Source: Micavibrio_A sp964423095
Lineage (GTDB): Bacteria; Pseudomonadota; Alphaproteobacteria; Micavibrionales; Micavibrionaceae
Length of the DNA: 17,745 nucleotides
Direction of reading: 5' to 3'
Assembly: GCA_964423095.1 (NCBI GenBank)
Contig: CAYRDI010000043.1
Span: 1 to 17,745 of the forward strand
The notes under the pieces are model-generated. The model saw only the letters and a program-made list of their open reading frames with translations, ran no database searches and was not told where the DNA came from. Below, one piece after another: positions 1-6,989 of the stretch. How positions within the stretch are numbered: position 1 is the first letter of the stretch; every line of letters begins with the position of its first letter. The position numbers and the translations under genes are program-made.

Positions 1-2
1 TG

Positions 3-1025
3 ATCGAACCGCCGCCGTTTGACGAGGCAAAGTTTTTCCAATCGACCAAAACGCAGACGGTGCGCGAAGCGTTGCGCGATGCGATGGCCGAAGAAATGCG
101 CGCCGATGAAAAAGTCTATGTCATGGGTGAAGAGGTTGCCGAATATAACGGTGCCTATAAAGTCACCCAGGGATTGCTGGATGAATTCGGTGCCAAGCGC
201 GTGATCGATACGCCGATTACCGAACACGGATTTGCCGGGATTGCCGTTGGTTCCGCGTTCAAGGGGTTAAAGCCGATTGTCGAATTCATGACCATGAATT
301 TTGCGATGCAGGCCATTGACCACATCATCAACTCCGCCGCCAAGACATTGTATATGGCGGGCGGCCAGTTGGGATGCCCCATCGTGTTCCGCGGACCGAA
401 TGGTGCCGCCGCGCGCGTGGGGGCCCAACACAGCCAGTCTTACGGATCATGGTATGGTCACGTTCCGGGATTGAAAGTGATCGCGCCATGGTCTGCGAGC
501 GATGCGAAGGGATTGATGAAGGCCGCGATTCGCGACCCCAACCCGGTCGTCATCCTGGAAAATGAAATCATGTACGGGCAGTCGTTCGAAGTACCGACGG
601 ATGAGGATTATGTGATTCCGATCGGCCGCGCGAAGATCGAGCGCGAGGGGAAAGATGTGACCATCGTTGCCTATTCCATCATGGTCGGTAAAGCGTTAAA
701 GGCCGCCGAAGTGTTGGCTGAAGAGGGAATCGATGCGGAAGTCATCAACCTTCGCACCATCCGACCGATCGACCGTTACACGATTATCGAGTCCGTGAAG
801 AAAACCAACCGTCTTGTGTGCGTGGAAGAAGACTGGCCGTTTGCCGGTGTGAACGCCGAAATTGCGGCCATGGTGATGGAGCACGCGTTTGATTATCTGG
901 ATGCGCCGGTCGCCCGCGTTAACGCGGCTGACGTCCCGCTGCCCTACGCGGCTGGTTTGGAAGCGTTGGCGTTGCCGCAACCAGAGCACATTGTGCGTGC
1001 CGCCAAGGAAGTTTGTTACCGGTAG
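3..1025 (+). CDS. pdhB: Pyruvate dehydrogenase E1 component, beta subunit (5'-truncated by window edge)
   Basis: This is the E1 beta subunit, which with E1 alpha binds thiamine diphosphate and decarboxylates pyruvate, passing the acetyl group to lipoyl-E2. The frame is open from the left edge, and the residues before the first in-frame GTG (position 60) already read like a linker into the conserved start TVREALRDAMAEEM, so the true start lies upstream. Family blocks visible are GEEVAEYNGAYKVTQGL, DTPITEHGFAGIAVGSAF, VVILENEIMYG and EDWPFAGVNAEIAAMV. Many alphaproteobacterial PdhB proteins carry an N-terminal lipoyl domain; whether this one does cannot be seen here. The gene ends at TAG 1023-1025. 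E1 alpha is expected just upstream, and pdhC follows after a 363-bp gap that holds a minus-strand gene. The family call is secure; a related branched-chain E1 beta is much less likely given the PDH E2 and E3 neighbours. Confidence 0.96.
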   Translation: MEPPPFDEAKFFQSTKTQTVREALRDAMAEEMRADEKVYVMGEEVAEYNGAYKVTQGLLDEFGAKRVIDTPITEHGFAGIAVGSAFKGLKPIVEFMTMNFAMQAIDHIINSAAKTLYMAGGQLGCPIVFRGPNGAAARVGAQHSQSYGSWYGHVPGLKVIAPWSASDAKGLMKAAIRDPNPVVILENEIMYGQSFEVPTDEDYVIPIGRAKIEREGKDVTIVAYSIMVGKALKAAEVLAEEGIDAEVINLRTIRPIDRYTIIESVKKTNRLVCVEEDWPFAGVNAEIAAMVMEHAFDYLDAPVARVNAADVPLPYAAGLEALALPQPEHIVRAAKEVCYR

Positions 1026-1317
1026 CATTGTCAGGATTGAGGGAGGATAAGAATTTTAGGACGGACGCACATTTTGCGGGATTGAGTGTAGAGCCGGACT
1101 GTATGAGATCTGGCGTGTCATCCCCGAATTTTTGCGCGATGATTTGGGAAGAAGTCATTCCCCATGCGATGGCCGATGTATATATTTCTGAAAGACGGCT
1201 CCATTCGGATTTTTTTAGGGCGACATCGGCTGCGGATGGAATTTGGGATTGGTGGAGCGGAGGGCGGACCTCTTCGCATGCCAGAGGATTGAAGGTTTGC
1301 GTTGGATTATAGGACAT
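919..1317 (-). CDS. Unrecognised 132-aa protein, antisense between pdhB and pdhC
   Basis: I do not recognise this protein. The case for a real gene is the ATG at 1317 preceded by a textbook SD site (TAAGGAG, complement of 1323-1329) at 6 nt spacing, a plausible upstream promoter, and protein-like composition for about the first 97 residues. The start is MSYNPTQTFNPLACEEV. A middle section resembles a short helical segment (SEWSRLSEIYTSAIAWGM) followed by SSQIIAQKFGDD. No signal peptide, membrane helix or metal motif is evident. The last 35 or so codons (919-1025) lie antisense to the 3' end of pdhB and read as a Pro/Arg/Ala-rich shadow tail, as though an original stop was lost. A longer upstream start at 1368 lacks an SD site. 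The gene opposes PDH transcription, so it may be an inserted orphan. Real gene likely; function unknown. Confidence 0.6.
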   Translation of the reverse strand: MSYNPTQTFNPLACEEVRPPLHQSQIPSAADVALKKSEWSRLSEIYTSAIAWGMTSSQIIAQKFGDDTPDLIQSGSTLNPAKCASVLKFLSSLNPDNATGNKLPWRHAQCALVAATPTLPNQPRRAAGRQPR

Positions 1318-1325
1318 AGAATACT

Positions 1326-1341
1326 CCTTATTTACATAAGG
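1326..1341 (-). promoter_or_regulatory. Perfect inverted repeat covering the SD of the antisense gene
   Basis: CCTTAT-TTAC-ATAAGG is a perfect 6-bp inverted repeat with a 4-nt loop. On the minus-strand RNA it would fold as a 6-bp stem closed by a GUAA (GNRA-type) tetraloop, with the AAGG of the SD site (AAGGAG, complement of 1324-1329) in the 3' arm, which would mask ribosome access. If transcription instead starts inside the repeat, as the nearest promoter candidate suggests, it could be a protein operator overlapping the start site. The repeat is seen directly; either function is inference. Confidence 0.4.
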
Positions 1342-1368
1342 TTTATCGAATTGAATTAGAGAAGTCAA
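1340..1368 (-). promoter_or_regulatory. Candidate sigma-70-type promoter for the antisense gene
   Basis: On the minus strand, TTGACT (complement of 1363-1368) is followed after 17 bp by TAAACC (complement of 1340-1345) in an AT-rich stretch. The -35 is strong and the -10 is weak (3 of 6 consensus bases). It would start RNA near 1332-1334, giving a leader of about 16 nt before the ATG at 1317. Confidence 0.3.
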
Positions 1369-1388
1369 ATTAAAATACAGGATTAACC

Positions 1389-2651
1389 ATGACGATCAAA
1401 GTGTTGATGCCAGCCTTGTCCCCAACCATGACGGAGGGGAATCTCGCCAAGTGGCATAAAAAAGAAGGCGATACGGTGAAAGCCGGCGAGGTGATCGCCG
1501 AAATCGAAACCGACAAGGCGACGATGGAAGTGGAAGCCGTAGATGAGGGCAAGCTCGGCAAAATCCTGATTCCTGCCGGAACGCAGGCTGTGAAGGTGAA
1601 TGAACCGATTGCCATTCTTTTGGAAGAGGGCGAGAACGACAACGATTTGAAAAAAGCGATGTCGGGTGGTGCTTCGGCGCCCGCGCCACAGGCCATGTCA
1701 AGCACGTCTTCACATGCCGCGCCTATTTCTGCGCAGCCTGCGGCCATGATCGCAAAAGGGGATCGTGTTTTTGCAACGCCTCTGGCCAAACGGATTGCCA
1801 AAGACAAAGGCATTGATTTAAAGAATGTCAAAGGGTCCGGCCCGCACGGACGGATTGTCAGGGACGATGTGCAGGGCGCGAAGGTCGGTGCGACACCAGC
1901 TTTGGCAACATCTGTTGCACCTGTTCTTTCAGGCGAAGAAAAGGTGAATGCGTTCGGGCAGGTTTATGTCGAAATCCCGAACAACAACATTAAAAAGATT
2001 ACCGCCAAACGTCTGCTGGAATCAAAAACAACGGTGCCGCATTTCTATTTGAGCATCGATTGCCGAATCGATGACTTGTTAAAGGTGCGCGAGACTTTGA
2101 ACAAGGCGGCAGGAAAAGACGCGGCGTACAAGCTGTCCGTCAATGACTTCGTCGTGAAGGCGTGTGCGATGGCATTAAAAGCCTATCCAGCGGCGAACGT
2201 ATCATGGAGCGAGGAAGCCGTTCTGCAATTCAAACATGCGGATATTTCGGTGGCGGTTGCCACGCCGAATGGTTTGATGACGCCGATCGTCAAGCAAGCC
2301 GAAGGCAAGGGCCTTGCGGCTATTTCCGGCGAGATCAAGGACCTTGCCAAACGTGCGCGTGACGGAAAGCTGAAACCCGAAGAATTTCAAGGTGGAACCT
2401 TCACGGTTTCTAACCTCGGTATGTTCGGGATTTCGAATTTTCAGGCGATTATCAACCCGCCGCAAAGCTGCATCCTGGCCGTCGGTGCGGGCGAAGAACG
2501 GGTTTATGCCGAAAACGGACAGATTAAAACAGGGATGTTTATGTCCTGTACCCTGTCTACCGACCACCGTACCGTCGATGGTGCGGTCGGCGCGGAATTT
2601 TTACAGTACGTGAAGCGTTATATAGAGAACCCGGCAACAATGTTGCTTTAA
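1389..2651 (+). CDS. pdhC: Dihydrolipoamide acetyltransferase, E2 of pyruvate dehydrogenase
   Basis: This is the E2 core of the PDH complex; it accepts the acetyl group on its lipoyl lysine and transfers it to CoA. Of 420 residues, 1-80 form one lipoyl domain with the lipoylation lysine at K43 in ETDKATMEVEA. Residues about 90-120 are an Ala/Ser/Pro-rich flexible linker. Residues about 127-162 are the peripheral-subunit-binding domain (FATPLAKRIAKDKGIDL, then GSGPHGRIVRDDV). From about 190 on is the catalytic acyltransferase domain, ending with the active-site motif DHRTVDG (H393, D397). A single lipoyl domain and this length are normal for alphaproteobacterial PDH E2. The ATG at 1389 has a weak SD (CAGGA). 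The gap before it means pdhC may need its own promoter instead of simple read-through from pdhB. E3 (lpdA) is downstream after two inserted genes. Confidence 0.97.
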   Translation: MTIKVLMPALSPTMTEGNLAKWHKKEGDTVKAGEVIAEIETDKATMEVEAVDEGKLGKILIPAGTQAVKVNEPIAILLEEGENDNDLKKAMSGGASAPAPQAMSSTSSHAAPISAQPAAMIAKGDRVFATPLAKRIAKDKGIDLKNVKGSGPHGRIVRDDVQGAKVGATPALATSVAPVLSGEEKVNAFGQVYVEIPNNNIKKITAKRLLESKTTVPHFYLSIDCRIDDLLKVRETLNKAAGKDAAYKLSVNDFVVKACAMALKAYPAANVSWSEEAVLQFKHADISVAVATPNGLMTPIVKQAEGKGLAAISGEIKDLAKRARDGKLKPEEFQGGTFTVSNLGMFGISNFQAIINPPQSCILAVGAGEERVYAENGQIKTGMFMSCTLSTDHRTVDGAVGAEFLQYVKRYIENPATMLL

Positions 2652-2670
2652 CCCAAGAAGGAAGTGAAAG

Positions 2671-2829
2671 ATGAAATACGTTCTACTATCGACCCTATGT
2701 GTTCTGTCCCTGTCGGCCTGTAACGCCACGTACAAGGATGAAAATGCCCATATCAACGTGAATGATGGCTATTACGGCGGTCATGGCAATTTCTGCCCGC
2801 CCGGTCAGGCGAAAAAAGGGAATTGCTAG
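2671..2829 (+). CDS. Small lipoprotein, 52 aa
   Basis: This short reading frame has a good SD (AAGGAAG at 2658-2664, 6 nt before the ATG). It encodes a typical lipoprotein signal peptide, MKYVLLSTLCVLSLSAC, with the lipobox LSAC and the lipidated cysteine at C17. The mature part is only about 36 residues, polar with a Gly/His/Tyr patch (NDGYYGGHGN), and ends in FCPPGQAKKGNC. From memory, a C-terminal CPPGxAKK motif recurs in small lipoproteins and periplasmic proteins of proteobacteria; its role is not known to me. It lies 19 bp after pdhC and is probably cotranscribed with it. Residues C42 and C52 could form a disulfide. Its TAG stop is in frame with the next gene's start 7 nt further on. 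Real gene very likely; function unknown. Confidence 0.8.
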   Translation: MKYVLLSTLCVLSLSACNATYKDENAHINVNDGYYGGHGNFCPPGQAKKGNC

Positions 2830-2835
2830 CCCCTG

Positions 2836-3672
2836 ATGTTGGTAACGTGGCAGACATTCGAATGGGTGGAGGCGCAGGTTTATGAATCCGAAAAGGGTGC
2901 CCGCGCCGCCATCCTGTTCTGCCCCGGTTTTCCCGGCATGGGCGCGACGATTTTCGAACAACGCCATGCGGCCGCTTTGGTGGACGAAGGTTATGCCGTC
3001 TATGTGATCAAACATAAGGGCACAAAACTATACGGACCCATGGCGCCTGTGATGGTGAACAATGCCGCGCGGTTGATGAATGGGCGCAGAGCACGCGAAA
3101 CCCATCTGGGCGGGGGGGCAGCCACCATCAATGACTGGATGGCGGAGCCGTCATTTGTTTTAAAAATATTGGATGAAAAATACGATTCCGTCCATGTGAT
3201 CGGCAATTCGTTTGGTGCACTGTCCGCGATGTGGTCGATGGCGCAGGATGATGCCGCCATCGGGAAGGTGAAATCTTTGTTGCTCTATGCCGGTGCGCAA
3301 GGTGTTTGGGAAGACGGGAATCCGGACTCAATTGCCCGTATCTGGCGGCCGGATTTCCTGCGCCTGCCACGCATCACGGAAAAAGTGGAATTAAACGACC
3401 CGGCCGAGATTGTAGCGAGCCTTAAAGAATTTTATCTGGCATTACCGGAACGGGTTAAAGGCTTTCCGAAAAATATTTCCATCACCTATCTGGTGGTGGA
3501 ACAGGATGAAGTTTTGCGCATGGACGATACGAAGGCTTTTGATGATGCCATTGGCGGGCGCGGTGTGACGGTTGTTGACCGCGTGGATCACGCCTGGCCG
3601 GATCATGGATTTCTGGCGCACGACACGACAAATTACCAAACCGAAGATTTACTGGAATTGATAGGGGCATAA
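2836..3672 (+). CDS. Alpha/beta hydrolase family protein
   Basis: This is a 278-residue alpha/beta-hydrolase-fold protein with no signal peptide, so presumably cytosolic. An early strand plus oxyanion region reads AAILFCPGFPGMG (residues 24-36). The nucleophile elbow is GNSFG with S125. A likely acidic residue is D224 in VVEQDEVL, and the late histidine is H252 or H257 in VDHAWPDHGF. The substrate cannot be read from the sequence; serine esterase, thioesterase or dipeptidyl-type hydrolase are all possible. It sits between pdhC and lpdA, where most PDH operons have nothing, with the lpdA start only one base after its stop. An acyl-CoA or acyl-lipoyl related role is therefore tempting but unproven. 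The ATG at 2836 has its nearest SD-like run (AAGGGAA, 2815-2821) about 15 nt upstream, so translation may depend on coupling to the lipoprotein gene. Confidence 0.85.
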   Translation: MLVTWQTFEWVEAQVYESEKGARAAILFCPGFPGMGATIFEQRHAAALVDEGYAVYVIKHKGTKLYGPMAPVMVNNAARLMNGRRARETHLGGGAATINDWMAEPSFVLKILDEKYDSVHVIGNSFGALSAMWSMAQDDAAIGKVKSLLLYAGAQGVWEDGNPDSIARIWRPDFLRLPRITEKVELNDPAEIVASLKEFYLALPERVKGFPKNISITYLVVEQDEVLRMDDTKAFDDAIGGRGVTVVDRVDHAWPDHGFLAHDTTNYQTEDLLELIGA

Positions 3673-3673
3673 A

Positions 3674-5077
3674 ATGAGCGATAAAGCGTTTGATGTGGTG
3701 GTGATTGGCGGCGGGCCCGGCGGGTATGTTGCGGCCATTCGGGCCGCGCAGCTGGGCATGAAAACAGCCGTGGTGGAAGCAAACCATCTGGGCGGGATCT
3801 GCCTGAACTGGGGATGTATTCCAACAAAAGCATTGCTTCGTTCTGCCGAAGTTTATCATTTGATGAAACATGCGGATGCGTATGGTTTGTCAGCCAAGGA
3901 TATCTCATTTGATGTGAAAAAAATTGTTGAACGCAGCCGCGGTGTTGCGAAGCAACTCTCCGGTGGGATCGGTCATTTGCTCAAGAAAAACAAAGTCACG
4001 GTGTCCGATGCCTACGGCAAACTGATGGGCAAGGGGAAGGTCGAGCTTTCCAAAGATGGCAAGAAAACGGATGAAATCACCGGGAAGCATATCATCATTG
4101 CTACGGGTGCCCGTGCGCGGCAATTGCCGGGATTGGAACCCGATGGCAAGTTGATCTGGACGTATCGCGAAGCCATGGTGCCGGACATGATTCCGAAATC
4201 GCTCGTCGTCGTTGGCTCTGGCGCGATTGGGATTGAATTCGCGAGCTTTTACCGCACATTGGGAGCGGACGTGACCGTCATTGAAATGATGGATCGTGTG
4301 ATGCCGGTGGAAGATGAAGAAATTTCCACGATGGCAAAAAAAGCGTTTGAAAAACAGGGCATGAAAATCATCACCGGAGCAGTAACCAAAAAGCTGGAAA
4401 AAGGACCGAACAGCGTTACGGTTCATGTCGAGGTTGGTGGCCGTACCGAGAAAATTACCGCCGAGCGCGTGATTATGGCGGTGGGTATTGTTGCAAATAC
4501 GGACAATATCGGGCTTGAAAACGTGCCGGGGGTAAAGCTCGACCGCGGACATATCGTCACGGACGGGTACATGAAAACGGGAGAGGCGGGCGTGTATGCG
4601 ATCGGCGATTGCGTTGGTGCGCCGTGGCTCGCGCACAAGGCATCGCACGAAGGCATCATCTGTATCGAAAAAATTGCGGGACAGGCGGGGGTTCACCCGA
4701 TGGTAAAATCCAACATTCCGGGTTGTACCTATTGCCACCCGCAAGTCGCCAGCGTTGGCTTGACGGAACGGGCGTGCAAGGAACAGGGGCTGAACGTCAA
4801 GATCGGCCGGTTCCCGTTTGTCGGGAATGGGAAGGCGATTGCGCTTGGCGAACCCGATGGGCTTGTGAAAACGATCTTCGATGCGAAAACGGGTGAATTG
4901 CTCGGCGCGCATATGATTGGCGCGGAAGTGACGGAACTTATTCAGGGTTACGTTATCGGCAAGGCCAATGAACTGACCGAGGCCGAATTCATGCACACGG
5001 TGTTTGCCCATCCGACCTTGAGCGAAATGATGCATGAAAGCGTGCTATCGGCCTATGGTAAGGCAATCCATTTTTAG
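3674..5077 (+). CDS. lpdA: Dihydrolipoamide dehydrogenase (E3)
   Basis: E3 reoxidises dihydrolipoamide on E2 with FAD and NAD+. The 467-residue length is typical. The FAD-binding loop is GGGPGG (12-17). The redox-active disulfide is C43/C48 in GGICLNWGCIPTKALL. The second dinucleotide (NAD) loop is GSGAIG (181-186). YAIGDCVG is the conserved FAD-contact motif. The C-terminal catalytic pair is H446/E451 in HPTLSE. All key residues are present, so the enzyme should be active. The start at 3674 follows the hydrolase stop by one base, and a GGGG run upstream may serve as a weak SD. Its place in the PDH block argues that it is the PDH-dedicated E3, though a single E3 may also serve the 2-oxoglutarate and glycine-cleavage complexes. 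Confidence 0.98.
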   Translation: MSDKAFDVVVIGGGPGGYVAAIRAAQLGMKTAVVEANHLGGICLNWGCIPTKALLRSAEVYHLMKHADAYGLSAKDISFDVKKIVERSRGVAKQLSGGIGHLLKKNKVTVSDAYGKLMGKGKVELSKDGKKTDEITGKHIIIATGARARQLPGLEPDGKLIWTYREAMVPDMIPKSLVVVGSGAIGIEFASFYRTLGADVTVIEMMDRVMPVEDEEISTMAKKAFEKQGMKIITGAVTKKLEKGPNSVTVHVEVGGRTEKITAERVIMAVGIVANTDNIGLENVPGVKLDRGHIVTDGYMKTGEAGVYAIGDCVGAPWLAHKASHEGIICIEKIAGQAGVHPMVKSNIPGCTYCHPQVASVGLTERACKEQGLNVKIGRFPFVGNGKAIALGEPDGLVKTIFDAKTGELLGAHMIGAEVTELIQGYVIGKANELTEAEFMHTVFAHPTLSEMMHESVLSAYGKAIHF

Positions 5078-5092
5078 TGTATAAGAGGGATT

Positions 5093-6058
5093 ATGACCTA
5101 TAACCCAGACTTGTTAGACCGCAAAAAGCGGCATCCTGAAAAGCAGAAAAACCCGGATCGCCCGATGGGCAAGAAACCGGAGTGGATCCGCGTCAAGGCG
5201 CCGCAGGGTAAGGTCTATTCGGAAACGCTCGCGACCGTTAAGGGATTGAAGCTCACCACCGTCTGCGAAGAGGCGGGGTGCCCGAACATCGGCGAATGCT
5301 GGGACAAAAAACACGCAACATTCATGATTATGGGCGAGGTGTGCACGCGCGCCTGTTCTTTTTGCAATGTTTCCACAGGAAAACCTAACGAGCTCGATAA
5401 ATACGAACCTTTACGTGTCGGCGTGGCCGTTGAGCAAATGGGGTTAAGTCACGTTGTGATTACATCCGTGGATCGTGACGATCTAGAGGATAGCGGGGCA
5501 GACCATTTCGTCAAAACGATTGCCGCAATCCGTTTCAAGGCACCGGATACGACGATTGAAATATTGCCCGGCGATTTTCGTGGAAAGATCGAGGATATTG
5601 ATGCTGTTGCCCACGCACGCCCCGATGTGTTCAACCACAACCTTGAAACCGTGCCGCGTTTATACCCGACTATCCGCCCCGGTGCGCGTTATTTCCGGTC
5701 TTTGCGTTTGTTGCAGCGGGTGAAAGAAGTCGATCCGACCATCTTCACAAAATCCGGCATGATGGTCGGGCTTGGTGAAACGAAGGAGGAGGTTGCGCAG
5801 GTGATGGACGACATGCGCGCCGCCGACATTGATTTCATCACGATCGGCCAGTATTTACAGCCGACGCCCAAGCATGCGGCGGTGGAGCATTTTTGGACGC
5901 CCGAAGAATTTGCGGGCCTTGAAAAAATGGCGCGCGCCAAAGGGTTTTTGATGGTGTCGGCCACGCCGCTCACCCGTTCTTCCTATCATGCGGGAGATGA
6001 CTTTGCGCGGCTCAAAAAGGCACGGGAAGAAAAGCTGACCAAACTCGCGGCCGAGTAG
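5093..6058 (+). CDS. lipA: Lipoyl synthase (radical SAM)
   Basis: LipA inserts two sulfur atoms into octanoyl groups bound to E2 or H protein. The 321-residue protein has both cluster motifs. The auxiliary cluster cysteines are C58, C63 and C69 (CEEAGCPNIGEC). The radical SAM cluster cysteines are C84, C88 and C91 (CTRACSFC). The C-terminal RSSY motif supplies the serine ligand of the auxiliary cluster (S297). SGMMVGLGE and GQYLQPTPKHAAVEHF are family blocks. The first 30 residues are Lys/Arg/Pro-rich, as often seen in this family. The SD (GAGGGA, 5085-5090) is very close to the ATG at 5093. The gene is 15 bp after lpdA, so the cofactor maker is likely cotranscribed with E2 and E3. Confidence 0.98.
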   Translation: MTYNPDLLDRKKRHPEKQKNPDRPMGKKPEWIRVKAPQGKVYSETLATVKGLKLTTVCEEAGCPNIGECWDKKHATFMIMGEVCTRACSFCNVSTGKPNELDKYEPLRVGVAVEQMGLSHVVITSVDRDDLEDSGADHFVKTIAAIRFKAPDTTIEILPGDFRGKIEDIDAVAHARPDVFNHNLETVPRLYPTIRPGARYFRSLRLLQRVKEVDPTIFTKSGMMVGLGETKEEVAQVMDDMRAADIDFITIGQYLQPTPKHAAVEHFWTPEEFAGLEKMARAKGFLMVSATPLTRSSYHAGDDFARLKKAREEKLTKLAAE

Positions 6059-6063
6059 CGGCC

Positions 6064-6498
6064 ATGCTCCGTCATATCGAACAAAAGCACCTCCCTTATA
6101 CACCCGAACAGATGTTCGATCTGGTTGCCGATGTGGCGCGGTATCAGGAATTTGCGCCGTGGTGCATCGCATCCCGCATCAACCGCGTAGAAAGTGCGGG
6201 AGTGTTTTATGCCGATCTGGTGGTGGGGTATAAAATGTTCCGCGAACGGTTTTCATCCAAGGTTATTTTGGATCGCCCTAGTGACATTTCGATAGAATAT
6301 CTAAAAGGGCCTTTAAAAAACCTGAAAAACCACTGGAAATTCATTCGCCAGCCGGATGGATCCTGCCTGATTGATTTTGTGGTCGAGTTTGAGTTTTCCA
6401 ATATCGCCCTTCAAACGCTGGCCAATATGTTTTTTAACGAAGTGGTGAAGCGGATGGTCAGTGCGTTCGAAGCGAGGGCGCAGGAATTATACGGTTGA
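6064..6498 (+). CDS. COQ10/RatA family protein (START-like, ubiquinone-binding type)
   Basis: This 144-residue protein belongs to the polyketide-cyclase/START-like family that includes yeast Coq10 and E. coli RatA. Family signs are the N-terminal PYTPEQMFDLVADVARYQEFAPWC (residues 11-34), with the conserved PEQMFDLV and FAPWC blocks, the middle YLKGPLKNLKNHW (79-91), and the C-terminal helix FNEVVKRMVSAFEARA (124-139). Coq10 homologues bind ubiquinone and help respiration, whereas RatA was described as a ribosome-assembly inhibitor; the sequence alone does not choose between them. In alphaproteobacteria it commonly follows lipA, as here (5 bp after the lipA stop), and the ubiquinone-related role seems the better guess in this metabolic context. 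No clear SD is seen, so coupling to lipA is likely. Its stop lies 5 bp from the end of the convergent cinA gene. Confidence 0.88.
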   Translation: MLRHIEQKHLPYTPEQMFDLVADVARYQEFAPWCIASRINRVESAGVFYADLVVGYKMFRERFSSKVILDRPSDISIEYLKGPLKNLKNHWKFIRQPDGSCLIDFVVEFEFSNIALQTLANMFFNEVVKRMVSAFEARAQELYG

Positions 6499-6503
6499 AC
6501 ACG

Positions 6504-6989
6504 TTACGCCGGTTTTGTGCCGATGGTATCGATCAACATTTCCAGTGCCTTTTCCATTGTCGCCTGACGAATGCTCATCCGGTCGCCATCGAAATTGTTT
6601 TTGGTGACGTATGGCGGATGGTTTTTCCGGCCGATGGCGATATAAACAAGGCCGACGGGCTTTTCCATGCTGCCGCCCGATGGGCCCGCAATGCCCGTGA
6701 CGGCCACGGAAATGTCCGCACGGGAATGTAGGAGCGCGCCCGACGCCATTTCCGCCGCCGTTTTTTCCGAAACTGCGCCGTGATTTTCCAGCGTGTCTTT
6801 GGATACGCCAAGCTCTTCGATTTTGGAGTCGTTTGAATAGGTGACAAAGCCTCGTTCGAAAACCGCGGACGATCCGCCGCGGTCCGTCATCGCCGCCGCG
6901 ATCATTCCGCCCGTGCAAGATTCCGCCGTGACAAGGCGCATGTTGGCATCGAGCAGCAATAAGGTTAGTTCTTCAACCAGCGAGTGCAT
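6504..6989 (-). CDS. CinA C-terminal domain protein (NMN deamidase type)
   Basis: This 161-residue protein corresponds to the stand-alone CinA C-terminal domain (PncC type), which deamidates nicotinamide mononucleotide in pyridine-nucleotide recycling. Diagnostic blocks are TAESCTGG (21-28, with S24 and C25), GSSAVFERGFVTYSN (39-53) and TGIAGPSGG (98-106). The N-terminal molybdopterin-binding-like domain of full-length CinA is absent, which is usual for this single-domain form. I chose the ATG at 6989 because it gives the usual family N-terminus and has TGGGA upstream at about 9 nt spacing; an ATG at 7004 lacks an SD. With this start it overlaps the pgpA end by 17 nt, so the two are probably translated from one message. 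It is last in the minus-strand unit. Confidence 0.93.
   Translation of the reverse strand: MHSLVEELTLLLLDANMRLVTAESCTGGMIAAAMTDRGGSSAVFERGFVTYSNDSKIEELGVSKDTLENHGAVSEKTAAEMASGALLHSRADISVAVTGIAGPSGGSMEKPVGLVYIAIGRKNHPPYVTKNNFDGDRMSIRQATMEKALEMLIDTIGTKPA

Noticed and set aside
60..62. GTG at 60 as the pdhB start
   Set aside because: The frame is open back to the window edge and conserved residues begin before this codon, so the gene is cut by the edge instead.
1013..1312. Plus-strand 99-codon open frame between pdhB and pdhC
   Set aside because: No SD, overlaps the pdhB end, and lies antisense to the minus-strand frame that has a strong SD and better composition.
1326..1346. Plus-strand terminator after pdhB formed by the same inverted repeat
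   Set aside because: The stem is only 6 bp and AT-rich, and the following TTTATC is not a proper U tract; it also lies 300 bp beyond the pdhB stop.
3905..5035. Long minus-strand open frame (376 codons) opposite lpdA
   Set aside because: Composition is His/Arg/Phe/Asn-heavy as expected of an antisense shadow; lpdA on the plus strand has all catalytic motifs.
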